Assembly (NCBI RefSeq): GCF_015207105.1
Contig: NZ_JADEXO010000010.1
Location: forward strand, 23,450-87,449
Source: a cf. Phormidesmis sp. LEGE 11477
GTDB lineage: Bacteria; Cyanobacteriota; Cyanobacteriia; Phormidesmidales; Phormidesmidaceae
DNA length: 64,000 nucleotides
Reading direction: 5' to 3'
In this document: positions 1 to 7,680 of the stretch, piece after piece
Layout of the letters: the number at the start of each line of letters is the position of its first letter
How positions within the stretch are numbered: the first letter of the stretch is position 1
Made by a program: the position numbers and the translations under genes
Notes under the pieces: generated by a model
Seen by the model: only the letters and a program-made list of their open reading frames with translations
The model's database searches: none
What the model was told of the DNA's origin: nothing

Positions 1-146
1 GCATCTTCTGTGGTGAGTAAATCATTAGTCACCACAGCCACTTCGACGCCGCGTGCCTGCAATAGCGGCACAATGCCCTCAATTAAGGCAGTTTTGCCAC
101 TGCCGACCGGGCCACCAATGCCAAGACGAGCGGATGATTTGGCCAT
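1..146 (-). CDS. ureG: Urease accessory GTPase UreG (N-terminus, partial)
   Basis: The first 48 residues of UreG are encoded here and the rest lies beyond the left edge. The start reads [20 protein letters not shown], with the Walker A P-loop GPVGSGKT, followed by [12 protein letters not shown], the hallmark second segment of this SIMIBI GTPase. UreG uses GTP hydrolysis to help deliver nickel to the urease active site together with UreE, UreF and UreD. Its ATG overlaps the ureB stop codon by one base (TAATG), which indicates translational coupling in a ureA-ureB-ureG order. The large subunit gene ureC is not between ureB and ureG, where it is usually found. Confidence 0.93.
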   Translation of the reverse strand, partial: MAKSSARLGIGGPVGSGKTALIEGIVPLLQARGVEVAVVTNDLLTTED

Positions 147-496
147 TATTCTTTTAAGCTCGCTCCGTTGTATTTACCATTGAAGCCATATATTTCTTGA
201 CTGCCGCCATAGGGCACTAGCTCAACTTCTTTCTCGTCACCCGGTTCAAAGCGGACGGCGGTGCCTGCGGTGATATTCAGACGCATCTTTTTGGCGCGAT
301 CGCGATCAAACTGCAAGCCATCGTTCACTTCATAAAAATGAAAATGAGAGCCGACCTGAATCGGGCGATCGCCCACATTACTCACCACCATCGTCACAAT
401 TTCACGACCCGCATTCAGCTCAACCATCTCTGAGCCACCCGGAATAATCTGCCCTGGAACCAGGGGCACTGGCGCTACTGTGTTTTCCTTGTACAT
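146..496 (-). CDS. ureB: Urease subunit beta
   Basis: This 116-residue protein is the urease beta subunit, a structural partner of the catalytic UreC chain in the cytoplasmic (UreABC)3 enzyme that hydrolyses urea to ammonia and carbon dioxide. Recognisable segments are PGQIIPGG near residue 15, the core [20 protein letters not shown], and a C-terminal [11 protein letters not shown]. An unusual tail of about 13 residues ([13 protein letters not shown]) precedes the normal MIPGE-like start, so a later start is possible, but no better in-frame ATG exists. The gene lies 33 bp after ureA and overlaps ureG by one base. Confidence 0.95.
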   Translation of the reverse strand: MYKENTVAPVPLVPGQIIPGGSEMVELNAGREIVTMVVSNVGDRPIQVGSHFHFYEVNDGLQFDRDRAKKMRLNITAGTAVRFEPGDEKEVELVPYGGSQEIYGFNGKYNGASLKE

Positions 497-529
497 TTCT
501 AGATTCCTTATTACAATTTAACTGGCGGT

Positions 530-835
530 TTAACTGGCAATCGGATTTGTAACCGTTACCAGCTTTGTTCCATCCGGGAAAGTTGCCTCCACTTGCACAT
601 CGCCGACCATCTCTGGAATGCCTTCCATCACGTCATCGCGTGTTAGCCAAGTTCTGCCTTCGCTCATCAGCTCGCTGACGGTTTTGCCATCTCTCGCCCC
701 TTCCATAATTGCCGCCGAAATATAGGCCACAGTCTCTGGGTAATTGAGCTTTACACCTCTTTCTTTTCTTCTTTCGGCCACCAGCGCAGCCGTAAAAATC
801 AGCATCTTATCTTTTTCGTGCGGGGACAATAACAT
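530..835 (-). CDS. ureA: Urease subunit gamma
   Basis: This 101-residue protein is the urease gamma subunit at its normal full length. It begins [20 protein letters not shown] and contains [20 protein letters not shown], both typical of UreA, and ends with [12 protein letters not shown]. It packs on UreC and UreB in the trimeric enzyme. It is the first gene of the visible urease unit, so the promoter should lie in the 190 bp between it and the methyltransferase-like gene. I saw no clear NtcA site (GTA-N8-TAC) there. Confidence 0.95.
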   Translation of the reverse strand: MLLSPHEKDKMLIFTAALVAERRKERGVKLNYPETVAYISAAIMEGARDGKTVSELMSEGRTWLTRDDVMEGIPEMVGDVQVEATFPDGTKLVTVTNPIAS

Positions 836-919
836 AAGTTCTTCTATCGCTAGTGTGGCTTTAATGCTATCAGTTTTTGAATAAGCCGATACGCCTTAAA
901 GATAAGTTATGTTTGATGT

Positions 920-972
920 GTTATCCAACCATGAGTAATACGAACAGCTCAAACTTCTTATGGTTAGATAAC
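920..972. repeat. 13-bp inverted repeat in the spacer upstream of ureA
   Basis: GTTATCCAACCAT (920-932) and ATGGTTAGATAAC (960-972) are inverted copies with one mismatch, separated by 27 bp. The pair sits between the stop of the methyltransferase-like gene and the start of ureA, both on the minus strand. It could be a factor-independent transcription end (there is no T-run) or an operator for the urease genes. Apart from this I see nothing in the 836-1024 spacer. Confidence 0.4.
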
Positions 973-1024
973 GATGATCCAGCTTGCTAATCAAGTCAAT
1001 TTTCACGATCTTACAGAAATTGTC

Positions 1025-2005
1025 TTACGACAGTGCCGCATTCCGTAGCGCTTCACTCCGAGAATTCCCCATCATTGAAAAGCAACGATGCCGCTCATAT
1101 GCAATCAATGGCTGCCTAGTTGTCAACGCACAGGTTCTAGCCGCCTGCTCAATATCCGCCTCTGACAGATGACCTTCCTTACCCTCCAACCAGCTAGCGT
1201 ATGCCCGCAGTGCAGGGTCCAAACTATACCTAGCCCAAGGAAATCCCTGCTGAGTCAGTGCCTTCGCCGTTTTTATAAACGCATCAACCATGCTGGCGTA
1301 GCCCCAGCAGCGAACTGTACCGCCAGGTAAGCAACAAGGAGATGCGAGCCCAATCAGCTCATTCACGTAGGCCAAGAGCCGTGGGTCTGCATCATCCCAA
1401 GTATCTAGATAGATGGTGTCAAACACTTGCTCTGTAGTGGAAAGGTAGTCTTCTATTGTTGCTTCCACAATTTTGACATTTTTGTTCTGTTCTGGCCTTT
1501 TCTCCAACCAAGCACGAGTAACAATTTCAATCACCTGGGGGTCAGACTCGACAATTGTGATTGAGCCGATAGGACGCCCAAGTGCCAGCACGAACTGAGG
1601 ATAGATGCCTAATCCTAAACCGCCAATCAAAACATGCCCCTTGGCGAGCTTTGCTGCTGCTAGCATCATGCAACGCTCTTCGCCTGAGTCACTCATCCAG
1701 GCTTTGGGTGGAAAAATGGCTGAGGCGATACTGCTATCAGACGCGATCGCTCTCCCATTTTCGTCTAATAGCGTGAACCGCTGAGATAGCTCAGAGGGCT
1801 TCAAGATAACTGTTTTACGGCGATACGGTTTGTATGTATGCTGCTGGCCAAAGATAGTTTCATCCTGTGTGGCTCGCACCTCGATCCAAATATCACCATC
1901 ACGCGGCGTCGGAACAGGCAGCGTTAGCGAGATTTCGAGCGCCCGGCAATCAAAAACATCATCGCGCCAATCAGGATCAAAAACTACAGATGTTGACTCT
2001 TTCAT
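1025..2005 (-). CDS. Spermidine-synthase-like SAM-dependent methyltransferase fold protein
   Basis: This 326-residue protein has a class I SAM/decarboxy-SAM binding core. The glycine-rich loop HVLIGGLGLGIYPQFVLAL lies near residues 125-145, followed by the acidic end of strand 2 (ITIVESDPQVIEIV) and later FDTIYLDTWDDADP, which resembles the strand-4 region of spermidine synthases. No polyamine-binding signature can be confirmed by eye, so the substrate is unknown. The first 90 residues form a beta-rich N-terminal region. The start ATG is preceded by AGAGG. It stands alone on the minus strand, 73 bp from a divergent small gene. Confidence 0.7.
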   Translation of the reverse strand: MKESTSVVFDPDWRDDVFDCRALEISLTLPVPTPRDGDIWIEVRATQDETIFGQQHTYKPYRRKTVILKPSELSQRFTLLDENGRAIASDSSIASAIFPPKAWMSDSGEERCMMLAAAKLAKGHVLIGGLGLGIYPQFVLALGRPIGSITIVESDPQVIEIVTRAWLEKRPEQNKNVKIVEATIEDYLSTTEQVFDTIYLDTWDDADPRLLAYVNELIGLASPCCLPGGTVRCWGYASMVDAFIKTAKALTQQGFPWARYSLDPALRAYASWLEGKEGHLSEADIEQAARTCALTTRQPLIAYERHRCFSMMGNSRSEALRNAALS

Positions 2006-2078
2006 GAGCGACCTCTTCTGCGCTTTTCTTACTCTTTTGTGCTTTGCTTAATAGTAATGGACTCTAGCGTTTCAGAAG

Positions 2079-2396
2079 ATGGCCCAGTACTACCGATTTG
2101 TTAATCGCCGTCGGCAGGAAGTTTCTCAGATTTCTTTGCCGTTCAATTTTCGCTTGCCTTACGCTAAAGCGTTGGAGCGGTATGACAGCGAGGAAGTTGC
2201 GGCGATGTTTTGTTATGTTGTTCAGCACAACGCCGACTGGTCAACTGACGATGATATTGTCACTGAGGGAGACTATGGCGAAGTTTTCATTTTGAAAAAA
2301 CGCAGCAGCCAAAGCAGACATACGGATGGGAAAGCTATGTTCCTGAACCCCAGCTACCTCAGCCACTGTAACTTATCAAGTTATAAGCCTGAGTAG
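2079..2396 (+). CDS. Small hypothetical protein
   Basis: This 105-residue reading frame starts MAQYYRFVNRRRQEVSQISL and is followed by a mixed basic and acidic region with DSEEVAAMFCYVVQHNADWS. I do not recognise a family. In its favour are an amino-acid composition like that of a folded soluble protein and a divergent position relative to the methyltransferase-like gene. Against it are the lack of a strong ribosome binding site and a low-complexity tail after residue 75 that may be read-through past an older stop. The 65 bp after its stop contain the palindrome CGAATAGCTATTCG, which overlaps the stop of the next gene. Confidence 0.45.
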   Translation: MAQYYRFVNRRRQEVSQISLPFNFRLPYAKALERYDSEEVAAMFCYVVQHNADWSTDDDIVTEGDYGEVFILKKRSSQSRHTDGKAMFLNPSYLSHCNLSSYKPE

Positions 2397-2461
2397 TTAC
2401 AGAGAAAGACTTATTGACAGCGCTTACTTTCGAGCTATTCAATTCGATTCTATCCGAATAG

Positions 2462-4198
2462 CTATTCGTCGGAAATATCGCGTACTATGCTCAACGTAGG
2501 CACTTGATCGACGCTGAGCTGCTGGGCATAGCGATCGCTCAGATAAGGCAAATACGCTTTGTCTTCCTTCAGCTCCACGTTCCAAAAAGCTAAGTTCAAC
2601 GCTTCAAAATACGCTGACCCAACCTCACGATAACCGCCTAAAACAAACTCTGCCAACGCCTCAGCGCCCGGCTGCGTCAGCGGAGAAACTATGTCAGTAT
2701 CTTCTCCAGACGTAAAGAAAAAATGACTGGCATCAGACATAACGGCCAGATATTTCTCTTCTGAACCTAGCCAAGAAAAGGGGTGAATTTGCTCTAAGAG
2801 ACTCAGCGCAACGACATCGTCAATGGCCGAGGCCATCAGTAAGGGAACTTCTACCTTTTGTAGTTCTTCTGGGCCATAGAGCGTAGAAGCAATGCCGTTG
2901 GCCGAAATCACAGCTTTAATGCGTGGGTCTTTTAGCGAATGAGGTCGAGCTGGCAGAAAACGAGCCTGACACTGTAGATAAAGCGACGGATTGAGCGCGA
3001 TCGCCATGCTCTCGCAGTTTGCTTGTAGCCGCTCAAAATTAATATTAGCCCCGGCTAGTGAATAAGCGGTAGCCGCCCCTAAGGAATGGCCCAAAAAGCC
3101 AATGCTATCGAGATCTACCTATTCGGCCCAAACAGGCGAACTAGCCACTCTCGCTTCTAGCCAATCGATCAGGTAAGAGATTTCTTCAGGGCGACTAATA
3201 TACTCCGACGGATTCATTGCTGTATCGAGTTGGCCTTCGGTGTAGCTCAACCGAAATTCTAGATTGCTGCCAACATGGTTAGGCAAAAGTACAACAAATC
3301 CATGCGAGGCGAGATGCCGACCAATGTAGTGAAAGTTCTCTTTACTATCGCTATAGCCATGAGAAACAATCACCACCGGGGCAGGGGCGCTGAGTCCCTG
3401 CGGAATGTAGGTATCTACATCGAAGCTATAGCGAGGCTGAACACCCTGCGAGGTTTGTCTTTGATCCTCTCTAGAAAGCGTAACGGTGCCTGTCTCAAAA
3501 GCATACGAGCCTGGCGCGGATAGGTCTTCACTGAGCGCAACCGGGTTTGCTTCTTGGCTGCTTTGAATAGCCGCATGAGCGCGGATGGTGGCAATGATTT
3601 GGTCTTTATCATTCAGATATGAGGTGATAAACCGACGAATTGCCTGCAAATCTTGCAGACGCAAGTCAATGGTTTGGCTAGGATATTGCTTCAGTACGTC
3701 TAGCACTGTCCATTCAGCGGGTTGGCCGTTTTCTCTGGTATTAGCTGCGGCCTTGATGACGGCCCCACGGAGGGCGTGATCGCCATTCAAACTAGGATGA
3801 GGCCGAATCACCTTACCGACATCGAACAAAATATCCTGGCCCAAGTCAGAATAGCCCAGATTATCAATTTGCTGAACCGTCAGCGGAAAATTAGACTGCA
3901 GGGCCTGACGAAATCCGGCCAGCGCTTCCTCATTAGCAACTCTGGCAAACAGCCGCATATCCTCAGCGACTCCACCGGTTTGGGCAAAAGTCTCTAATGA
4001 GGCTACCGATACTGATAGGGTAATCGGCCCGCCGACTAGCAGCCTAATTTCTTCGGCAGCGACTGCCGGTTTGGGCCTAGCAATCTCAGATGCCGTGACT
4101 ATAAAAAGAAAAAGACAAGGCGTTAAAATCCGGCAGAGAGATCGTATATTGGCACGGTTCGCCGCGTCAGTGCGTCTAAAACAGTTGTAGAAAATCAT
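2462..4198 (-). pseudogene. DUF1400/alpha-beta hydrolase, interrupted by an in-frame TAG
   Basis: Two collinear open frames in the same reading frame make one cyanobacterial-type hydrolase. Residues 1-50 hold a signal-like segment ending PAVAAEE. A DUF1400-like helical domain follows (LETFAQTGG through LQDLQAIRRFI), then an alpha/beta hydrolase whose oxyanion region is VVIVSHGYSDSKENF. An amber codon at 3119-3121 stops the first part after SSPVWAE. Reading resumes with VDLDSIGFLGHSLGAA, which carries the nucleophile Ser in GHSLG, and later SDASHFFF may supply the catalytic His. The upstream product therefore lacks its nucleophile. A single-base change, a sequencing error or stop readthrough would each explain this. 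Platelet-activating-factor acetylhydrolase-like enzymes are the nearest known group. Confidence 0.75.
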
Positions 4199-4293
4199 AC
4201 GTATCAGAACACTTTATACTTAGGATTTAGAAAAATGCGTTGTTTGATTCGCGCTGTAATAGTAGGCGCAACACTTTTGATAAGGAACACGCT

Positions 4294-4780
4294 ATGACAC
4301 CCCCCAATCTTTTTGACTTGAGTGGCAAGACAGCGATCGTTAGCGGTGGCGGCAACGGCATTGGCAAAGCCTGCTGCTTAATGCTAGCCGAGTACGGCGC
4401 TAACGTTGTTGTCGCCGACTTTAAAGCAGACGATGCCCAAAAGGTAGTCGATGAGATAGAGAAGAAAGGTGGCAAGGGACTGAGCGTTTCTTGCAACGTG
4501 CTAAAAGACGATGACCTGACTGGCATGGTAGACAAGACGCTAGAGACATTTAGCGGATTGAATATTTTAGTTAACAACGTAGGCAGCGGCGGTGCCGGGC
4601 AAGAAAGCCCGGAAGATATTACCGTTGAGAAATTTGCTAGCGTCTTTGAACTCAGTGTGTTTAGCATGTGGTGACTATCGCAGCTCTGTGCGCCGCATAT
4701 GAAAGAATCTGGCTATGGCTCTATTGTCAATGCTCTATTGTCAATATGTCTTCGATGAGCTCTATCAACAAGAGTCCGGC
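4294..4780 (+). pseudogene. Short-chain dehydrogenase/reductase, truncated
   Basis: The ATG at 4294 has AAGGA 9 bp upstream. The frame encodes a Rossmann start (LSGKTAIVSGGGNGIGKACC, TGxxxGxG-like) and the NNVG motif typical of classical SDRs. It stops at TGA after ELSVFSMW, where relatives continue. Beyond the stop the family sequence carries on (LSQLCAPHMKESGYGSIVN), then a perfect 14-bp tandem duplication (4718-4731 and 4732-4745) shifts the frame. Family similarity ends near SSMSSINKSPA. The catalytic YxxxK and the C-terminal half are gone, replaced by a piece of another gene. It is non-functional as an oxidoreductase. Confidence 0.75.
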
Positions 4781-4961
4781 AATACGATGGCGGTTACGGT
4801 GCTGTTGAGTATCTTTGCCCATGGACTCACGGCCTTCCCAGGGGCGAACTGGTACGGCCAAAAAATGTCGAGTAAGGGCAAGTAGCGTTCCTATGCGCGA
4901 GATGAAGGCTGTATCCGAGCTGCCGGTTCGCTTGCCCTGGCGCGATCGTAGCAGCCTCTAA
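4781..4961 (+). pseudogene. C-terminal remnant of a cation:proton antiporter
   Basis: Directly after the SDR remnant, the frame GNTMAVTVLLSIFAHGLTAF followed by PGANWYGQKMS resembles the last membrane helix and tail of NhaP/KefB-type cation:proton antiporters (consensus TVLLS-x-x-AHG-x-x-A-x-P). After a stop at 4883-4885, another frame gives MREMKAVSELPVRLPWR, which looks like the continuation of the same tail after a frameshift. No start or transport core remains. The identification rests on memory of the family consensus. Confidence 0.45.
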
Positions 4962-5126
4962 AAGTTGATAAAGCATGAAGAACACCTCTAAGAATATTTT
5001 GGTTACCGTTTTAGTAACTGCTGAGCGCACTATCTAAGGCGATGATAGAGTACAGATGGGTTAAAAGCTCCGTTCTTTTAAGGTTCTGTTTGACCTGCTA
5101 ATACAATAGAAAAATAAGGTTTGATA

Positions 5127-6263
5127 ATGAGTAAAGACGTGTTTTCTCCAGCAGTTGGAGCTGGGTTAGTGGCGATCGCGATCGCTAGCTTCGCACCCTT
5201 TGCGGCGTTGGCGCAATCGACAGGTTCTCTAATAGAGGCTCCTAAAATAGAGGCTCCTAGAACAGAAGAAATAGCGCAGATGCCAGAAGCAGACAATCGC
5301 GCATTGATTGTGCCAGACGATACTATTGTCTTCTCGCAGACCGATCGGTTCGCGATGAGGGTATACAAACCTGACACCATGATCCTGTTCAATCTATACA
5401 ACAAGCAAACCGGCGTGACAGAAGTGCTAGGCGCACCCGCTGGGATTCAGTCTACGCAGACGGGCGTAATCTATCGCTATACGGCACGTGAGCAGACCAT
5501 AGAGATTGCGATCGCCAACTCAGGTGAGCAAACCGTTACGATTAACGGCACTCCTCAGCAGGCTTCTGGAACCGTCTCTGGCACTGTTTTCTATCTTCCT
5601 AGAATTGCGCTTCCACCCAATGCAATCGTTGAAGTTAGCCTGGTAGACGTTAGCAGAGCAGATGCTCCTGCGATTACGTTATCTTCCATGAAGATGGTTG
5701 CTAACGGGCGGCAGGTGCCTCTCCCATTTGAGCTACTTTACGATGCTGGGCAAATCGATTCGCGATATACCTATGCCGTTCAATCTCGCATTACCGTAGA
5801 TGGCGATTTGCAGTTTATTAACACAACTCAGTTTCCGGTTATTACCAATGGCAACCCAACAGAAGGCGTTGAAGTGCAGGTCGATCAGGTGGATCAGGAG
5901 CAGGCAACTACCGATCAGCCTTCACTCATCGGTACGGTTTGGCAGCTAGAACAGATTCGCTACAACAACGATACGCAAGTAGTCACAGATAATCCAAGTA
6001 ACTACACGATTGAGTTTATGGATGACGGGCAGCTTGCTATTGGCGCTGACTGCAACCAGGCGATGGGCAGCTTTACTGAAGATAGCAGCAGCTTGTCAGT
6101 TGAACTGGGGCCGACAACGCTAGCCGCCTGCGGGCCAGAGTCAGTCGCGTCCGACTATCTTCAGGGATTGCAAAATGCTGTCATTTATTTCTTTCAAGAT
6201 GGCAAGCTGTTTATAGATCTTCAGGCAGATACGGGCACGATGCAGTTTTCTCCTCAGGAGTAG
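5127..6263 (+). CDS. Exported YbaY-like plus META (HslJ) domain protein
   Basis: I start it at the ATG at 5127 because AAGG lies 7 bp upstream. A TTG two codons earlier is less likely. A signal peptide (VAIAIASFAPFAALAQ) precedes a Thr/Ile-rich region with IEIAIANSGEQTVTING. A YbaY-type domain follows (VSGTVFYLPRIALPPNAIVE, about residues 145-250). The C-terminus is a META/HslJ domain (LIGTVWQLEQI to TGTMQFSP, about residues 265-375) with two cysteines in ADCNQAMG and LAACGPES that could pair. Similar architectures are found in cyanobacterial periplasmic stress or inhibitor-like proteins. The molecular function is unknown. Confidence 0.8.
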   Translation: MSKDVFSPAVGAGLVAIAIASFAPFAALAQSTGSLIEAPKIEAPRTEEIAQMPEADNRALIVPDDTIVFSQTDRFAMRVYKPDTMILFNLYNKQTGVTEVLGAPAGIQSTQTGVIYRYTAREQTIEIAIANSGEQTVTINGTPQQASGTVSGTVFYLPRIALPPNAIVEVSLVDVSRADAPAITLSSMKMVANGRQVPLPFELLYDAGQIDSRYTYAVQSRITVDGDLQFINTTQFPVITNGNPTEGVEVQVDQVDQEQATTDQPSLIGTVWQLEQIRYNNDTQVVTDNPSNYTIEFMDDGQLAIGADCNQAMGSFTEDSSSLSVELGPTTLAACGPESVASDYLQGLQNAVIYFFQDGKLFIDLQADTGTMQFSPQE

Positions 6264-6268
6264 GCGGC

Positions 6269-6551
6269 ATGAGCGAGTCTATAAGAGGCTTTGGCGATCG
6301 CGCGCTTAGATTGGCAATCTCTCTATCGCTGCTGATATTTTCACTAACGCTGATAGGGAGATCGCCAGCCTACGGACAGTCTGATGTCGGTTCATCTGGG
6401 TCGCTTCCTGCCGCAATCGAAGTCTCTTATTCCAATTGATGGAGAGTATCTTATGGACGAGGCGAGCTATTACCAGATTCGGTTGCCCAAAGCGCTTTTG
6501 ACCGAATTAGCAACAGATATTTACGTCCAGTGGGTAGATTTCTATCGGTAG
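6269..6551 (+). pseudogene. Small exported protein, probably frameshifted
   Basis: An ATG at 6269, behind GGAG of the preceding gene's end, opens a 56-codon frame with a hydrophobic export signal (LAISLSLLIFSLTLIG, then SPAYGQ). It stops at 6437-6439. A second frame, open across that point, continues as LIPIDGEYLMDEASYYQIRL and ends with DIYVQWVDFYR at 6551. The two parts look like one short secreted protein broken by a frameshift near 6405-6430. I do not recognise the family, and a genuine 56-residue protein is also possible. Confidence 0.35.
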
Positions 6552-6588
6552 GTGAGACAGCGCGATTTAACCAGAAAGCAAGATACAA

Positions 6589-6696
6589 ATGATCTGCGCC
6601 TATAAAACTTTAGCGGTGCCAGCCATTGCTGTTTTATTGCTGCTTGTAGCAGTTGTTCAAACAATCACATCGGTTAAACATAAGCGCAGCTACTAA
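6589..6696 (+). CDS. Possible 35-residue single-pass membrane peptide
   Basis: MICAYKTLAVPAIAVLLLLV begins a 35-codon frame with one hydrophobic helix and a basic tail (SVKHKRSY). There is no clear ribosome binding site beyond AGATAC. It might be a real small membrane protein or chance. The remainder of the 6440-6798 stretch holds only the remnant described before it and the promoter-like sequence after it. Confidence 0.25.
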   Translation: MICAYKTLAVPAIAVLLLLVAVVQTITSVKHKRSY

Positions 6697-6757
6697 ACGT
6701 TTAGCCACGATATATGCAACTTAGGACGGATGAAAGCGATCGCACTTTCCGTAAGTG

Positions 6758-6786
6758 TTGACACTACAATACCTAAGATTTAAGGC
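6758..6786 (+). promoter_or_regulatory. Promoter-like sequence upstream of yihY-type gene
   Basis: A perfect -35 hexamer TTGACA (6758-6763) is followed 17 bp later by TAAGGC (6781-6786), a weak -10. Transcription would begin only a few bases before the ATG at 6799. A HIP1-containing hairpin, GAAAG-CGATCGCA-CTTTC, sits just upstream. Confidence 0.3.
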
Positions 6787-6798
6787 TACGGCTGAACA

Positions 6799-7680
6799 AT
6801 GAAACTAAAGTCGGCTTTTGGCCTATTGAAAAGGGCTTTTAGCGGTTGGCAAAAAGATCGCGTTTCCTTGCTGGCTGCCGCGTTAGCCTACTATACGGTG
6901 CTGTCTATTGCGCCACTGATAGTGATTGCGATCGCAATTGCCGGGTCGGTTTTTGGCGCAGAGGCAGCTCAAGGCGAAATCGTGAATACGTTAGGTGGCT
7001 TGATTGGCACGCAAGGGGCGCAGGTTGTTGAATCCGTCGTCAGAAATGCGGCTCAGCCTGAGCTGAATAGTACGGCTTCAATTTTTGGTGTGATCGCTCT
7101 TCTAATTAGCGCCTCCGGCCTGTTCGTTCATCTACAGATAGCGCTAAATATCGTTTGGAACGTAAAAGCCAAGAAAAATAGAAACCTTTGGCAAGTGCTT
7201 CGTAAACGGCTGCTCTCTTTTGGCATGGTAGTAGCGATTGGCTTTTTACTACTGATCTCTTTGCTGGTTAGCACAGCGATCTCGACCCTTTCTCAGCTAG
7301 AGATGGAGTTTATTCCTAATATACCTTCGCTCTGGCAGTGGGCAGATGCTTTGATCTCGCTGGGGATTGTCATTCTACTGTTTGCCCTGATCTACAAGTA
7401 TCTACCAGATGTGGATTTAGGCTGGAAAAACGTTTGGATAGGCGCAATGATTACCGCCGCGCTCTTTATCTTGGGTAAGTATCTGCTGGGGTTCTACATC
7501 AGCAGAAGCAGCATCGGATCGGCCTACGGCGCTGCGGGTTCGCTGGTGGTGATGCTCGTGTGGATATTTTACTCTACGCAGATCTTGCTGTTCGGCGCAG
7601 AGCTGACCCAAGCCTACACCTGCCGACACAGTCATCAAGTGCGACCGAGCCGTCATGCAACGATGGCTGATAAGTCTTAA
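6799..7680 (+). CDS. YihY/BrkB family inner-membrane protein
   Basis: This 293-residue protein starts MKLKSAFGLLKRAFSGWQKD and has the family signature LAAALAYYTVLSIAPLIVIA. It contains about six membrane helices, among them VVAIGFLLLISLLVSTAI, ISLGIVILLFALIYKYLPDV and YGAAGSLVVMLVWIFYSTQI. Full length matches the BrkB/YihY family. The biochemical role is unsettled, and older 'ribonuclease BN' labels for the family are wrong. Its last 26 bp overlap the start of the FUSC gene in another frame, so the two are likely co-translated. Confidence 0.9.
   Translation: MKLKSAFGLLKRAFSGWQKDRVSLLAAALAYYTVLSIAPLIVIAIAIAGSVFGAEAAQGEIVNTLGGLIGTQGAQVVESVVRNAAQPELNSTASIFGVIALLISASGLFVHLQIALNIVWNVKAKKNRNLWQVLRKRLLSFGMVVAIGFLLLISLLVSTAISTLSQLEMEFIPNIPSLWQWADALISLGIVILLFALIYKYLPDVDLGWKNVWIGAMITAALFILGKYLLGFYISRSSIGSAYGAAGSLVVMLVWIFYSTQILLFGAELTQAYTCRHSHQVRPSRHATMADKS

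Noticed and set aside
2455..2468. Palindrome CGAATAGCTATTCG considered as an operator
   Set aside because: It overlaps the 3' end of a pseudogene and has no nearby start; probably incidental or a weak terminator.
4227..4667. 146-codon minus-strand frame opposite the SDR remnant
   Set aside because: Ser/Leu/Pro-rich shadow of the coding strand with no family resemblance; the plus frame has clear SDR motifs.
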